NCBI GenBank assembly: GCA_964649815.1
Contig: CAZYQC010000011.1
Location: 7,996 to 71,995, forward strand
Length of the DNA: 64,000 nucleotides
Direction of reading: 5' to 3'
From: G013214665 sp964649815
Lineage (GTDB): Bacteria > Pseudomonadota > Alphaproteobacteria > Rhodobacterales > Rhodobacteraceae
Within the stretch, counting starts at the first letter, position 1, and each line of letters starts with the position of its first letter. Positions 33,588 to 42,401 of this stretch are shown here, piece after piece. The notes beneath the pieces were generated by a model that searched no databases, was not told where the DNA came from, and saw nothing but the letters and a program-made list of their open reading frames with translations. Both the position numbers and the translations under genes were made by a program.

Positions 33588-34466
33588 TTACCCATTCAGA
33601 ACCCGGCCCGCGACCGCATCCAGCTTGGCCACAAGTGCTGGATCGCGCTTGTCTGGGGCGGTCAGGATCGCAAATTCGAGCGCCTTGTCGCATCCATGCG
33701 GACAGTCCGCGCGATCGGCGCCCAAAAGCGCAGGCAGGCGCTTGACCATCTCGCGGCCTTTGTCGGCATTTCCCATAAGTGTTTGAATAATCTGGGTGAC
33801 ATCCACCTCGCCGTGATCCGGGTGCCAGCTGTCGTAATCGGTGATCATCGCGACCGAGGCGTAGCACAGCTCGGCCTCGCGGGCGAGTTTCGCCTCTGGC
33901 ATGTTGGTCATGCCAATCACATCAGCGCCCCAGCTTTCGCGATACATTTTGGATTCCGCCAGCGTGGAAAACTGCGGCCCCTCCATCGCCAGATACGTGC
34001 CACCACGGTGGACCGTGATGTCTGCGTCTTTTGCCGCCGTTTCGCAAGCGTCCGAGAGGCGCGGACAGGTGGGATGCGCCACAGACACATGCGCCACACA
34101 GCCCGTGCCAAAGAACGATTTCTCACGCGCGAAGGTGCGGTCAATGAACTGATCCACGATCACAAAATGCCCCGGCGCCATATCCTCGCGGAAAGACCCA
34201 CAGGCCGAGACCGAAATGACATCGGTACAACCCAAGCGTTTGAGCGCGTCTATATTCGCACGGTAGGGGACTGTTGTCGGGCTGTGGACATGGCCCCGGC
34301 CATGTCGCGGCAGAAAGACCATCGGAACGCCGTCCAGCACACCGGTGAGGATCTCGTCTGACGGATCGCCCCAGGGTGTCTCAACGTGCACCCATTCCGC
34401 ATCTTGCAGGCCATCGATGTCGTAAATGCCAGAGCCTCCGATAACTGCGATTTTCGTTTGTGCCAT
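33588..34466 (-). CDS. mtnP: S-methyl-5'-thioadenosine phosphorylase
   Basis: A 292-residue purine nucleoside phosphorylase-family enzyme that splits MTA into adenine and 5-methylthioribose-1-phosphate. Motifs are IGGSGIYDIDGL, FLPRHGRGHVHSPTTVPYRA, VSACGSFREDMAPGHFVIVD and YLAMEGPQFSTLAESKMYR with DVIGMTNMPEA. A GAGGAG site lies before the ATG. It heads an operon with an RhtB-type exporter and apt. Confidence 0.95.
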   Translation of the reverse strand: MAQTKIAVIGGSGIYDIDGLQDAEWVHVETPWGDPSDEILTGVLDGVPMVFLPRHGRGHVHSPTTVPYRANIDALKRLGCTDVISVSACGSFREDMAPGHFVIVDQFIDRTFAREKSFFGTGCVAHVSVAHPTCPRLSDACETAAKDADITVHRGGTYLAMEGPQFSTLAESKMYRESWGADVIGMTNMPEAKLAREAELCYASVAMITDYDSWHPDHGEVDVTQIIQTLMGNADKGREMVKRLPALLGADRADCPHGCDKALEFAILTAPDKRDPALVAKLDAVAGRVLNG

Positions 34467-34520
34467 ATGCTCCTCATTTGCGACGTGCCCCGCTCACTAA
34501 GACACTTTGCGCGCGCGGGA

Positions 34521-34898
34521 TCAACCAGGGGCGCGATCTGGCAGAACAGGCACGGCACGGGCAATGCTCGACCCCAGTTTCTCGTCGGAATAATGAGTGC
34601 TGAGAACGGTTGCGTTCAACAGATCCGGGTTCTGCGAGAGAAAGGTTTCTGCGTCAGGTGCCGGATTTTGTGCCATCCGCTCAGCAATCAGGCACATGAA
34701 CGCCATCGTGCGTGTGGCGTGAAACTTGTCCGGGACGTTGGCGCGACCCGCAAGACGGCGCAGACCCTGAGCGACCTGGGCAATCGCCTCGAACGTAGGT
34801 TGCCGCGAGAGCGCCTCATAGGCGACGCACACATGATCGCGGTGCGTGAACGCGGCCGGATCCAGCCGATCTGAAAGAAAATCGTCCAGCATGCTCAT
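34521..34898 (-). CDS. Conserved-looking hypothetical protein with paired histidines
   Basis: A 125-residue protein that I cannot name. It is mostly helical with no signal peptide or membrane segment. Visible features are a FTHRDHVCVAYEAL segment (His-x2-His at about 19-22) and VPDKFHATRTMAFMCLIAERM (another His at about 60), which look like conserved active or metal-binding positions. It starts inside the stop codon of the small RHH-like gene upstream (ATGA), so the two are co-translated. Confidence 0.7.
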   Translation of the reverse strand: MSMLDDFLSDRLDPAAFTHRDHVCVAYEALSRQPTFEAIAQVAQGLRRLAGRANVPDKFHATRTMAFMCLIAERMAQNPAPDAETFLSQNPDLLNATVLSTHYSDEKLGSSIARAVPVLPDRAPG

Positions 34899-35152
34899 GT
34901 CTGATCTGCGCGCTCTTGGGTCATATGGCTGTCTGCAGCCGATAGGTCGAGGTCGTAAACCTCTTTTAGTTTCAGTATCTTGTCCCTCGTTTCTTGGGAA
35001 AAGACGACTTTGCCTTCGAAGGCGTGCAGGGCCATGCCTTCGACAAGTTCGGCCAGTGAGACATCAAGATGCTCGGCCAGGCCTTTGAGCACTTTGATCA
35101 GCCGTGTTTCGAGCCGCAGGCCCGTTTGTGTGCGGGTGATGGTCTTTTTCAT
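34895..35152 (-). CDS. Small ribbon-helix-helix-like protein
   Basis: An 85-residue protein starting MKKTITRTQTGLRLETRLIK. The first ~45 residues (LRLETRLIKVLKGLAEHLDV and SLAELVEGMALHAF) match the strand-helix-helix plan of ribbon-helix-helix DNA-binding proteins. The tail is charged. It overlaps the following hypothetical gene by ATGA. The longer reading frame with 27 extra residues is less likely because the RHH strand starts at this ATG. A role as a local regulator is inference. Confidence 0.65.
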   Translation of the reverse strand: MKKTITRTQTGLRLETRLIKVLKGLAEHLDVSLAELVEGMALHAFEGKVVFSQETRDKILKLKEVYDLDLSAADSHMTQERADQT

Positions 35153-35365
35153 ATTGGCATCTTGGTACCAAGGTGAGATTCTGTCAAATCTCTCTTTATG
35201 GTTTGGAAAGTATACCGAGATAGACCGTGCCATGCGTGAGGGCTGTGCTATGTCCTCAGCGCATACCAGCGTCCCGCTGGGGGCGGTGGCCCTTCGCCTA
35301 TGATCGGTCTAACGCATCTCAACACGGCAATTTTCTGCAATGCAGCAGAGGCAAGAGCAGACCAT

Positions 35366-36997
35366 ATGGCATTTTTTGACTTCGCTTCGATCGCTGAGAC
35401 CAAACGGTTTGGTGATTTTTCCATCGCACCTGGGCAGGGTCGCCTGACCTTCGGGCAGGTGCGCACCGACCTGTTGTCTGGCCTGACCGTGGCGCTGGCG
35501 CTGGTCCCAGAGGCTGTTGCATTTGCGTTTGTGGCCGGTGTTCACCCGCTTGTCGGGCTATACGCGGCGGTTTTGGTGGGTCTGATCACTGCGTTGATCG
35601 GCGGCCGTCCGGGCATGATCTCGGGCGCGACAGGGGCGTTGGCGGTTGTGATGGTCTCGCTCGTGGCACAGCACGGCGTTGAATACCTCTTTGCGACGGT
35701 CGTGCTGATGGGGCTCTTGCAGATCACCGCGGGTGTTTTGCAATGGGGCAAGTTCATCCGATTGGTGCCGCACCCGGTGATGCTGGGCTTTGTCAACGGC
35801 CTCGCGATTGTGATCTTTCTGGCCCAATTGGGGCAATTCAAAGTGCCTGGAACGATGGTGAGCGATGGCCACGGCATGTCGGGTGGAGAATGGCTTTCGG
35901 GGATGCCGCTCTATTTGATGCTGGGGCTGGTCGCGCTGACGATGCTGGTCATCTGGCTTATGCCGCGCGTGACCAAAGCGATCCCGGCACCTCTGGCCGG
36001 TATCGCCGTTGTGGCGGGACTTGTGATCGCACTGGGCCTGGACGTGCCGCGGGTGGGTGATCTGGCCTCGATCGAGGGGGGATTGCCTGGCTTTCACATC
36101 CCGATGGTGCCGCTTACCTGGGAAACACTTGAGATCATTCTGCCTTACGCGGTGATCCTGGCCGCGATCGGTCTGATCGAGAGTTTGCTGACGCTGAACC
36201 TGGTCGGAGACATGACAGGCCAGCGCGGCGGCGCGAGCCAAGAGTGCATCGCGCAAGGTGTCTCGAACACCGTCACCGGCTTTTTCGGAGGCATGGGCGG
36301 CTGTGCGATGATCGGCCAATCCATGATCAACGTGAAATCTGGTGGCCGCACCCGGATCGCGGGCGTCGCGGCCGCGCTGTTCCTGCTGGGCTTTATTCTG
36401 GTTGGCTCCAGCGCGATCGAGATGATCCCGCTGGCTGCGCTGGTGGGTGTGATGTTCATGGTCGTGATCGGCACGTTTGCATGGAACTCTTTGCGTATCC
36501 TGCGCAAAGTACCGCTGACCGATGCCTTTGTGATTGTGCTGGTGACTGTCGTGACCGTGATGGAGGATTTGGCGGTCGCGGTGGTTGTCGGCGTCATCGT
36601 TTCGGCCTTGGCCTATGCCTGGAACAACGCCCGCCGCATCTATGCCAAGACGCATGTCACACCGGAAGGTGCGCGTGTGTACCAAGTGCAAGGGCCGCTC
36701 TTTTTTGGATCGGCGACCGGCTTTGTTGAGATGTTCAACGTCGCTGATGACCCGCAAGAGGTGGTGATCGATTTCGCCGACAGCCGTGTGGTGGACCAAT
36801 CGGCCTTGCAGGCCATCGAAGCGGTTGCAGGTAAGTATGAGGCGGCGGGCAAACGCGTGCAGCTGCGCCATCTCACCCGCGATTGCCATCAATTGCTGAC
36901 CAAAGCGGGGCATCTGGTGGTCGATAGCGCCGATGACCCGACCTATGGGGTGGCTGCGAATTACCGCGTGCGCACGGGCATCCTGGGCGGGCATTGA
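35366..36997 (+). CDS. SulP-family anion transporter with STAS domain
   Basis: A 543-residue transporter with about ten to twelve hydrophobic helices. Hallmarks are DLLSGLTVALALVPEAVAFA, FVAGVHPLVGLYAA and ISGATGALAVVMVSLV near the start, and GDMTGQRGGASQECIAQGVS in the core. The C-terminal ~100 residues form a STAS domain (VVIDFADSRVVDQSALQAIE). The substrate could be sulfate, bicarbonate or another anion. I chose the ATG at 35366; an earlier in-frame ATG at 35300 is possible. It is divergent from the RHH-like gene. Confidence 0.9.
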   Translation: MAFFDFASIAETKRFGDFSIAPGQGRLTFGQVRTDLLSGLTVALALVPEAVAFAFVAGVHPLVGLYAAVLVGLITALIGGRPGMISGATGALAVVMVSLVAQHGVEYLFATVVLMGLLQITAGVLQWGKFIRLVPHPVMLGFVNGLAIVIFLAQLGQFKVPGTMVSDGHGMSGGEWLSGMPLYLMLGLVALTMLVIWLMPRVTKAIPAPLAGIAVVAGLVIALGLDVPRVGDLASIEGGLPGFHIPMVPLTWETLEIILPYAVILAAIGLIESLLTLNLVGDMTGQRGGASQECIAQGVSNTVTGFFGGMGGCAMIGQSMINVKSGGRTRIAGVAAALFLLGFILVGSSAIEMIPLAALVGVMFMVVIGTFAWNSLRILRKVPLTDAFVIVLVTVVTVMEDLAVAVVVGVIVSALAYAWNNARRIYAKTHVTPEGARVYQVQGPLFFGSATGFVEMFNVADDPQEVVIDFADSRVVDQSALQAIEAVAGKYEAAGKRVQLRHLTRDCHQLLTKAGHLVVDSADDPTYGVAANYRVRTGILGGH

Positions 36998-37092
36998 CGC
37001 TTTGTCAGCGGGCGTGGGGGCCTGAGGCGCCCTGGCCTGGGGTGGTGCCTGTGATGTCGGGGCCTTGCGCGGGTGTTGCGGTGCGGGATTTG

Positions 37093-37120
37093 GATATTTA
37101 AAGCCAAAAGAAAGGCTTAG
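37093..37120 (-). repeat. Dispersed repeat, copy A
   Basis: The plus-strand text GATATTTAAAGCCAAAAGAA followed by AGGCTTAG matches copy B near 60390 at 26 of 28 positions and overlaps the stop codon of the acetyltransferase gene. The adjacent 36998-37092 stretch is GC-rich and holds the degenerate hairpin part of the repeat unit. Confidence 0.7.
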
Positions 37121-37764
37121 CTGAGCCTTTTGAGGTGGGCGATATCGCCTGTGGCAAGGCTTGGGCGCGCGCGGGCGATGGCGTCTGGCGGCCAATCCCA
37201 CCAGGCGATGTCCAATAACGCGGCGATATCGTCGCTTGGAAAGCGCAGGGCGGTGACGCGCGCGGGATTGCCGGTCACAACCGCATAGGGCGGTATCGTG
37301 CCGCGCACGACACTGCGGGCGCCGATGATCGCGCCGGAGCCAATGTTGGCCCCGGGCAGGACGCAGGCATCCATGCCAAACCAGACATCATGGCCGACAG
37401 AGGTGGGGCGTGTGTCGGGTTGGTAGGTTGATCTTTCGTGGGCGTCGAAAATCGGAAACGGGTAGCTGGTGAGGCCATCGGTGGCGTGATTGGCCCCTGC
37501 GGTGACAAAGCGGGTGCCTTGGGCAATGGCGCAAAACTTGCCGATCTTCAGCGCGCCTTTGGCGCCGGGAAAGAGGTAGGGCGCCAGATGTGCGGCCCAA
37601 TCCTGGGGTGGGTGCCTGTCGGAGGCGTAGGTGTATTCGCCGACCTCGAAATTGTCTTGATCGATCAGAGGTTTGAGAAAGACCGTTGAGCGCAGCGGAG
37701 CCCCGTCTTGGGTGCGGACGGGGTAGGGATCATCGGGATCTGGGAGGGCTGTGGGGTCAGTCAT
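37117..37764 (-). CDS. CatB-related O-acetyltransferase (hexapeptide repeat)
   Basis: A 215-residue xenobiotic-acetyltransferase-like protein. The left-handed beta-helix region includes LKIGKFCAIAQGTRFVT, the active-site histidine segment AGANHATDGLTSYPF, and VGHDVWFGMDACVLPGANIG with SGAIIGARSVVRG and PYAVVTGNPAR. The family includes streptogramin and chloramphenicol acetyltransferases, but most chromosomal members act on unknown small molecules or sugars, so a resistance role is not implied. It starts within the 3' end of the flavin reductase gene (8-nt overlap). Confidence 0.88.
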   Translation of the reverse strand: MTDPTALPDPDDPYPVRTQDGAPLRSTVFLKPLIDQDNFEVGEYTYASDRHPPQDWAAHLAPYLFPGAKGALKIGKFCAIAQGTRFVTAGANHATDGLTSYPFPIFDAHERSTYQPDTRPTSVGHDVWFGMDACVLPGANIGSGAIIGARSVVRGTIPPYAVVTGNPARVTALRFPSDDIAALLDIAWWDWPPDAIARARPSLATGDIAHLKRLS

Positions 37765-38362
37765 CCGGGCGGATCAGCTCAAACGCTTCGGTCACGCGGG
37801 CGTAGTCGCGATATCCCAAGCGGCTGAGCAGGCCAAAGCGTGTGACCTCGAAACGGCCATCGACCAAGGTGTCGTCGCGAATATACACGCCGGTGACTTC
37901 TCCGAAGACGACTTTGTTCGCCTCGCCGGGCAGGTCGACGATCTTGGTCAGTTTGCATTCCAGAACCGCCGGCGCATCGGCGACGCGGGGGCAGTCAATG
38001 GTTTCGCAGGCGGCCATCGCGGCGCCTGAGGCTTGGAATTCGTCCGTCTCTCGCGGCAGCGTGGCGGATGAGGCGTTCATCACGTCGCGGGCGCTGTATT
38101 CGACGATATTCACCGCGAATACGCCTGTTGCGGCAATATTGGCGACGCTGTCTTTGGTGTTGTCCTGATCGGGCTTGGCGCTTGTGGAGGCAAACATGAC
38201 CTGCGGCGGCACGTAGGCGACGGCATTGAAGAAGGAATAGGGCGCGAGGTTTGCGACCCCATCGGCGTCACGCGAAGAGATCCAGCCAATCGGGCGCGGG
38301 GACACGATGGCGTTGAAGGGGTTGTGGGGCAGGCCGTGGCCGTCTTCTGGGCGGTAAAACAT
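37757..38362 (-). CDS. Flavin reductase-like FMN-binding protein
   Basis: A 201-residue protein of the flavin reductase-like/DIM6 family: NPFNAIVSPRPIGWISS, NLAPYSFFNAVAYVPPQVMF and AATGVFAVNIVEYSARDVM. Members bind FMN and serve as reductases or isomerases. It overlaps the acetyltransferase gene by 8 nt, so both are likely co-expressed. It is divergent from the GNAT gene at 38450. The specific reaction is not clear. Confidence 0.87.
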   Translation of the reverse strand: MFYRPEDGHGLPHNPFNAIVSPRPIGWISSRDADGVANLAPYSFFNAVAYVPPQVMFASTSAKPDQDNTKDSVANIAATGVFAVNIVEYSARDVMNASSATLPRETDEFQASGAAMAACETIDCPRVADAPAVLECKLTKIVDLPGEANKVVFGEVTGVYIRDDTLVDGRFEVTRFGLLSRLGYRDYARVTEAFELIRPDD

Positions 38363-38449
38363 CAGGGAGCCTCATTCGGTTTGCGGAGGGGATGCCATCA
38401 TGCTAGGCGGAATGCCAGCCGTTTTCGCAACCCTTTGATTTGTCGCACC

Positions 38450-38944
38450 ATGTACCAACTTTCTGCAGAATGCGCTGAGGATGGTTGGGAGGTCGAGGCG
38501 CTTTTTGATACGTGCTTTGCGCCTGGGCGGACGGCGCTGTCTTCGTATCGTTTGCGCGAGGGCCGGGCGCCTGTTGCGGGGTTGAGCCAAGTTGCGCGCG
38601 ATGATTTGGGCATTTTGGCCGGGGCCATTCGGTTTTGGTCGGTTCGCATTGGGCAAGAGCGGGCGCTGCTCTTGGGGCCTGTGGCGGTTCACCCGACCCG
38701 TCAGGGCGAGGGCCTGGGCGGGCTTTTGATCGAAGAGACGCTTAATCAGGCAGCGGCGCGTGGGTGGGCGCGGGTGATGCTGGTGGGCGATGCGCCCTAT
38801 TACGCGCGCTTTGGCTTTGGCCGGATCGATGACGTTGTCATGCCGCCGCCCACAAATCCGGCGCGGGTTTTGGGGCGCGATTTGGTGCCTGGCGCGTGGC
38901 ATGGCATACGCGGGGATGTGGTGCCGGACGTTGACAACGCCTGA
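38450..38944 (+). CDS. GNAT N-acetyltransferase (YhbS-like)
   Basis: A 164-residue acetyltransferase starting MYQLSAECAEDGWEVEALFD. The acetyl-CoA site is LLLGPVAVHPTRQGEGLGGL, and the C-terminal part has VMLVGDAPYYARFGFGR, typical of the YhbS-like group. Substrate unknown. The longer frame upstream of this ATG would run into the divergent flavin reductase promoter and is rejected. Confidence 0.87.
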   Translation: MYQLSAECAEDGWEVEALFDTCFAPGRTALSSYRLREGRAPVAGLSQVARDDLGILAGAIRFWSVRIGQERALLLGPVAVHPTRQGEGLGGLLIEETLNQAAARGWARVMLVGDAPYYARFGFGRIDDVVMPPPTNPARVLGRDLVPGAWHGIRGDVVPDVDNA

Positions 38945-38966
38945 GCGCATACCGATTTGAAAGGGT

Positions 38967-39719
38967 ATGACGCATGTTGTTCTAGCCCCCAAAACGGATG
39001 TTGACGCCGAACTTGCCGCGTTGAGCGCGCGTCACAAGGCAGCAAGTGGTGTGGGTATGCGCGTGCTGAACGCGCTTGGCACGCAAGCCGACGGCCTTTT
39101 GGATCGCTTGCCCGCATCGGTGCGGCATGGGTTGACCGAGGCGACGATTGTCGCGCTGCATCAAGCGGTGCGGGCGGCGGATGGCAGCCGGGCCATCATT
39201 CCCGATCAGGGGGCTTTTCTGAACCAATCGGTTGGGGTGGGTCTGGGCGCTGCGGGAGGGTTTGGCGGCCTCGCAAGCGCGCTTGCGGAACTGCCGGTGA
39301 CGACGACGTTTCTGTTGCGCGTGATCCAGGGTGTAGCAGCGGCTGAGGGGTTTGATCCCTCAGAGGAAGGCGTTCGGTTTGACTGTGTCCACGTTTTTGC
39401 CTCTGCCGGTCCGCTGAGCGATGACGACGATGCAGATCTGGCGTTCCTGAGCGCGCGGATCGCGTTGCAAGGGGTTGCGATGCAAGGGGTTATCGCCCGG
39501 GTTGCGCCCAGATTGGCCAGCGTTTTGGGGCAAAAGCTTGCTGCGCAGACGGTGCCGGTGCTTGGCGCTTTGGCGGGGGCGAGCACGAATTTGGTTTATA
39601 CCAGGTACTATACCGAAATGGCGCATGTTCACTTTGGCTTGCGGCGGCTGGCTGGCGACAGCGGTGTGCCGCATGCCGAATTGGTCAGCGGATTGGCCAA
39701 GCGCCTAGCGGCCGATTGA
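38967..39719 (+). CDS. EcsC-family protein
   Basis: A 250-residue protein of the EcsC family. Segments include ALSARHKAASGVGMRVLNAL, a glycine-rich helix GVGLGAAGGFGGLASALAEL, ELPVTTTFLLRVIQGVAAAEG and PVLGALAGASTNLVYTRYYT. In Bacillus EcsC is encoded with an ABC transporter, but its function is unclear and this copy stands alone. It follows the GNAT gene by 22 bp. Its 3' end overlaps the convergent modC by 15 nt. Confidence 0.87.
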   Translation: MTHVVLAPKTDVDAELAALSARHKAASGVGMRVLNALGTQADGLLDRLPASVRHGLTEATIVALHQAVRAADGSRAIIPDQGAFLNQSVGVGLGAAGGFGGLASALAELPVTTTFLLRVIQGVAAAEGFDPSEEGVRFDCVHVFASAGPLSDDDDADLAFLSARIALQGVAMQGVIARVAPRLASVLGQKLAAQTVPVLGALAGASTNLVYTRYYTEMAHVHFGLRRLAGDSGVPHAELVSGLAKRLAAD

Positions 39720-40787
39720 GGCGGGCGCGACGCTGGTTGCTTTCAAGATCGCGAAGGCCTCGACATTGGGTCTCAGATCCAGATCTTTCACCGCGCGGGC
39801 GGTGACGCGGGCCAAGAGGCGTTGACCTGCAGCATCGAGCGAGATGGCCGCGCCCGGACCGCCGCCGGGCAGGACATCCACGACGCGCACCGGCAATATA
39901 TTGACCGAGCTAAGGCCAATGGGCGCAGTGCGCGACAGGATCACGTCCTGGGCCAAAACGCGCAAGCGTACAGTCGCGCCGATCTCGGCCGCGACACCGG
40001 GCAATTCGAGTGTCCCCGCGGGGACAGCCAATTTCGACAGCCCGTCGGGATCATGTCCGAGGACCTTTGCCTCGAGAACCGCACCCGCTTCGCGCACGCC
40101 CAAAAGCGGGATCGCGGCGGGATCAGACATGACACTAAAGACCGGGCCCTGCGCCGCGACAGAGCCGTTTTGCAGCAAAACCAAGTGATCCGCGAGGCGG
40201 GCAATCTCGTCGAGCGCGTGGCTGACGTAGAGAATAGGCAGGCCGACCGCTGATTTGAGATGCTCAAGGTAGGGCAGGATGTCCTGTTTCCGGGGCCCGT
40301 CGAGCGAGGCCAGCGGCTCGTCCATCAACAACATACGCGGTTGCGACAGCAGCGCCCGCCCCAAAGCGACGCGCTGCCGCTCGCCGCCAGAAAGGCTCTG
40401 GGGCATGCGGTGCAGCACCGGGGCGAGGCCCAAGAGCGCGACCACATCAGGTTCCGCGATGGTCACGGGGCGGGTCGCAAAACGCGCGCCATAGCGCAGG
40501 TTCTTTAGGACATCGAGATGCGGAAAGAGGCGTGCGTCCTGAAAGACATATCCAAACCCCCGTTGATGCGGAGGCACATGGAGCCGTCGATCCGTGTCGC
40601 AAAGCGTCTCGCCATCGAAAGAAATCTGGGCTGTCTCTGGTTGCAAAAGGCCTGCTACTGCGTTGACAATGCTTGTTTTTCCCGCGCCTGAGCGACCGAA
40701 GAGGGCGGTGACACCCGCGCCTGCCTGTATCTGAGCGTCGAGGGCAAAATCCCCAAAGCGGTGCTTTATGTGCAGATCCAGGCTCAT
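39705..40787 (-). CDS. modC: Molybdate ABC transporter ATP-binding protein
   Basis: A 360-residue ATPase that powers molybdate import. Motifs: Walker A FGRSGAGKTSIVN, the Q-loop segment GYVFQDARLFPHLDVLKNL, signature SLSGGERQRVALGRAL, Walker B MLLMDEPLASLD. The C-terminal ~140 residues carry a MOP/TOBE molybdate-binding domain (LPVRVVDVLPGGGPGAAISL). The ATG at 40787 overlaps the modB stop (ATGA). Its 3' end overlaps the EcsC gene on the other strand. Confidence 0.95.
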   Translation of the reverse strand: MSLDLHIKHRFGDFALDAQIQAGAGVTALFGRSGAGKTSIVNAVAGLLQPETAQISFDGETLCDTDRRLHVPPHQRGFGYVFQDARLFPHLDVLKNLRYGARFATRPVTIAEPDVVALLGLAPVLHRMPQSLSGGERQRVALGRALLSQPRMLLMDEPLASLDGPRKQDILPYLEHLKSAVGLPILYVSHALDEIARLADHLVLLQNGSVAAQGPVFSVMSDPAAIPLLGVREAGAVLEAKVLGHDPDGLSKLAVPAGTLELPGVAAEIGATVRLRVLAQDVILSRTAPIGLSSVNILPVRVVDVLPGGGPGAAISLDAAGQRLLARVTARAVKDLDLRPNVEAFAILKATSVAPASIGR

Positions 40788-41473
40788 CCGTTGGCGATCT
40801 TGTTGGCGGTGCGGCGGGCCAGCCATTCACTGATAAGCACGGCCGCCACAGCGAGCGTCGCGGCAGCGACAGCCAGGGCCGCGGCCTGAGCCTCTCCGCC
40901 CGGAACTTGGAGGAGCGTGTAAATGGCCGAGGGGATGGTCTGGGTCTGACCGGGGATGTTGGCGACAAAGGTTATGGTCGCTCCGAATTCGCCGACGGCT
41001 TTCGCAAATCCCATGACCGAGCCTGCCAGAACACCGGGCAGGATCAGGGGCAACGTGACTGTCGCAAAGACTGTGGGGCGGGATGCGCCAAGGGTCTCGG
41101 CTGCGGCTTCGAGCTTTGGGTCCACGGCCTCGATCGCGAGGCGGATGGCGCGGACCATCAGCGGAAATGCCATGACCATCGCGGCAAGAACCGCGCCGGG
41201 CCAGCGGAAGGCCAGAACCAAGCCCAGTGTTTGTTCAAGCACTTGGCCGATGGGCCCGTTGCGCCCAAAGAGCAGAAGCAGCGCATAGCCCGTTACCACC
41301 GGTGGCAGGACCAAGGGCAGATGGACCAGCGCGTTCAAAATCGCGTGGCCAAAGAACTGGCGGCGGGCCAAGAGCCAGGCCACCCAGATGGCCAGGGGCA
41401 GTGCAAGTATGGTCGCTAAGCTGCTGACCCAGAGGGATAATTTAAGGGCGACCCAGCCTGCCTCTCCGATCAT
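40784..41473 (-). CDS. modB: Molybdate ABC transporter permease
   Basis: A 229-residue permease with about five transmembrane helices and the EAA motif AAETLGASRPTVFATVTLPLI. Other hallmarks are VHLPLVLPPVVTGYALLLLF and GFAKAVGEFGATITFVANIP. It works with ModC and ModA. It is joined to both neighbours by ATGA overlaps, forming the compact modABC operon. Confidence 0.95.
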   Translation of the reverse strand: MIGEAGWVALKLSLWVSSLATILALPLAIWVAWLLARRQFFGHAILNALVHLPLVLPPVVTGYALLLLFGRNGPIGQVLEQTLGLVLAFRWPGAVLAAMVMAFPLMVRAIRLAIEAVDPKLEAAAETLGASRPTVFATVTLPLILPGVLAGSVMGFAKAVGEFGATITFVANIPGQTQTIPSAIYTLLQVPGGEAQAAALAVAAATLAVAAVLISEWLARRTANKIANG

Positions 41474-42228
41474 TGCGAGGCGCCTTCTGCAAGCGCGGCG
41501 AAACCCGCTGTGACAAAGAGCTGCTGCGCCGTGGCGCCTTGCAAAAGCGGGGCCAAGTCAGCCCCTTGGGGCGTCATCGCGGCAAAGCGGTAGCGGATCG
41601 GCGGATGAGCCTCGTGCGGGATGTCATAGACCTTTGCCACGCGCGGCTCTGCCACCGCGTCCGAGCGATAGACAATGCCCAGCGGCGTCTCTCTTCGCGA
41701 GACCAGCGCAAGGGCGAGGCGGACGTTCTCGGTCTCGGCAAGGCGTTGTGACAGGGTATCCCATTGCCCCGACGCCTTGAGCCACGCAGCGGCATAGATC
41801 CCCGCAGGCACGGATTGATGCTGTCCAAGGGCCAACCGGTCCTGCGGCTGCATCTGGCTGGCGAGCGTTTTGGCCTCTGTGGTCGAGAGCATCGGCGCAT
41901 CTGGCGGGCCGATTACCACGAGGCTATTGCCGATGATGTCCCGCGCCGAACCCGGCAGTGTCGCGCCCTGGTTGCCGAGCCAGTCAACCCAGTCTGGATT
42001 GGCCAGCAAAACGGCGTCGGCTGGCGCGCCTTGCGCCACTTGCCGGGCAAGCGTCGCCGATCCGCCATAGCTGATCGTGGGGGCTGTTGCGGGATCGGCA
42101 AATACAGCCTCAAGCACCCCCCGGAGGCTGGCCGCGGCAAAAAGAAGAGGCGGGTCATCCGCCTGTGCGGTTTGGGGCGGGCCCCATAAGCACAAAGTTA
42201 ACAAAGATATGATTACAAAAGGCCGCAT
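41470..42228 (-). CDS. modA: Molybdate ABC transporter substrate-binding protein
   Basis: A 252-residue periplasmic protein with a signal peptide (MRPFVIISLLTLCLWGPPQTAQA). The mature part starts DDPPLLFAAASLRGVLEAVF, which is typical of ModA, with ISYGGSATLARQVAQGAPAD and DPVLL-type sub-domain segments. The start at 42228 is supported by the signal; the longer frame is not. No clear ModE palindrome was recognised in the 173-bp region upstream. Confidence 0.92.
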   Translation of the reverse strand: MRPFVIISLLTLCLWGPPQTAQADDPPLLFAAASLRGVLEAVFADPATAPTISYGGSATLARQVAQGAPADAVLLANPDWVDWLGNQGATLPGSARDIIGNSLVVIGPPDAPMLSTTEAKTLASQMQPQDRLALGQHQSVPAGIYAAAWLKASGQWDTLSQRLAETENVRLALALVSRRETPLGIVYRSDAVAEPRVAKVYDIPHEAHPPIRYRFAAMTPQGADLAPLLQGATAQQLFVTAGFAALAEGASQ

Positions 42229-42401
42229 CGCAGCGCACAATTGCCCAGCATGAAATAACGTGCAAGAGGCGGGGAAGTGGACGAGTCGTGAAAATTGGCG
42301 TACCCTATAGTGTAAGTTGAGCACGCAAAACCACCGCATATAGATCCTCTTCTGGCGTTTTGGCCGAAAAGCATGTATGCTAACAAAAAAAGGCTAATCG
42401 A

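Noticed and set aside
35558..37201. A 547-codon minus-strand frame opposite the SulP gene
   Set aside because: The peptide is a His/Arg/Gln-rich shadow of the membrane protein's frame and has no recognisable motif, while the SulP helices and STAS domain are clear on the plus strand.
37117..37764. Antibiotic resistance gene (CatB/Vat-like)
   Set aside because: The fold and active-site His fit the family, but chromosomal members of this branch are common and mostly of unknown substrate; no mobile context supports resistance.
42229..42401. Possible ModE operator upstream of modA
   Set aside because: A short AT-rich stretch is present but no convincing ModE-type palindrome could be seen.
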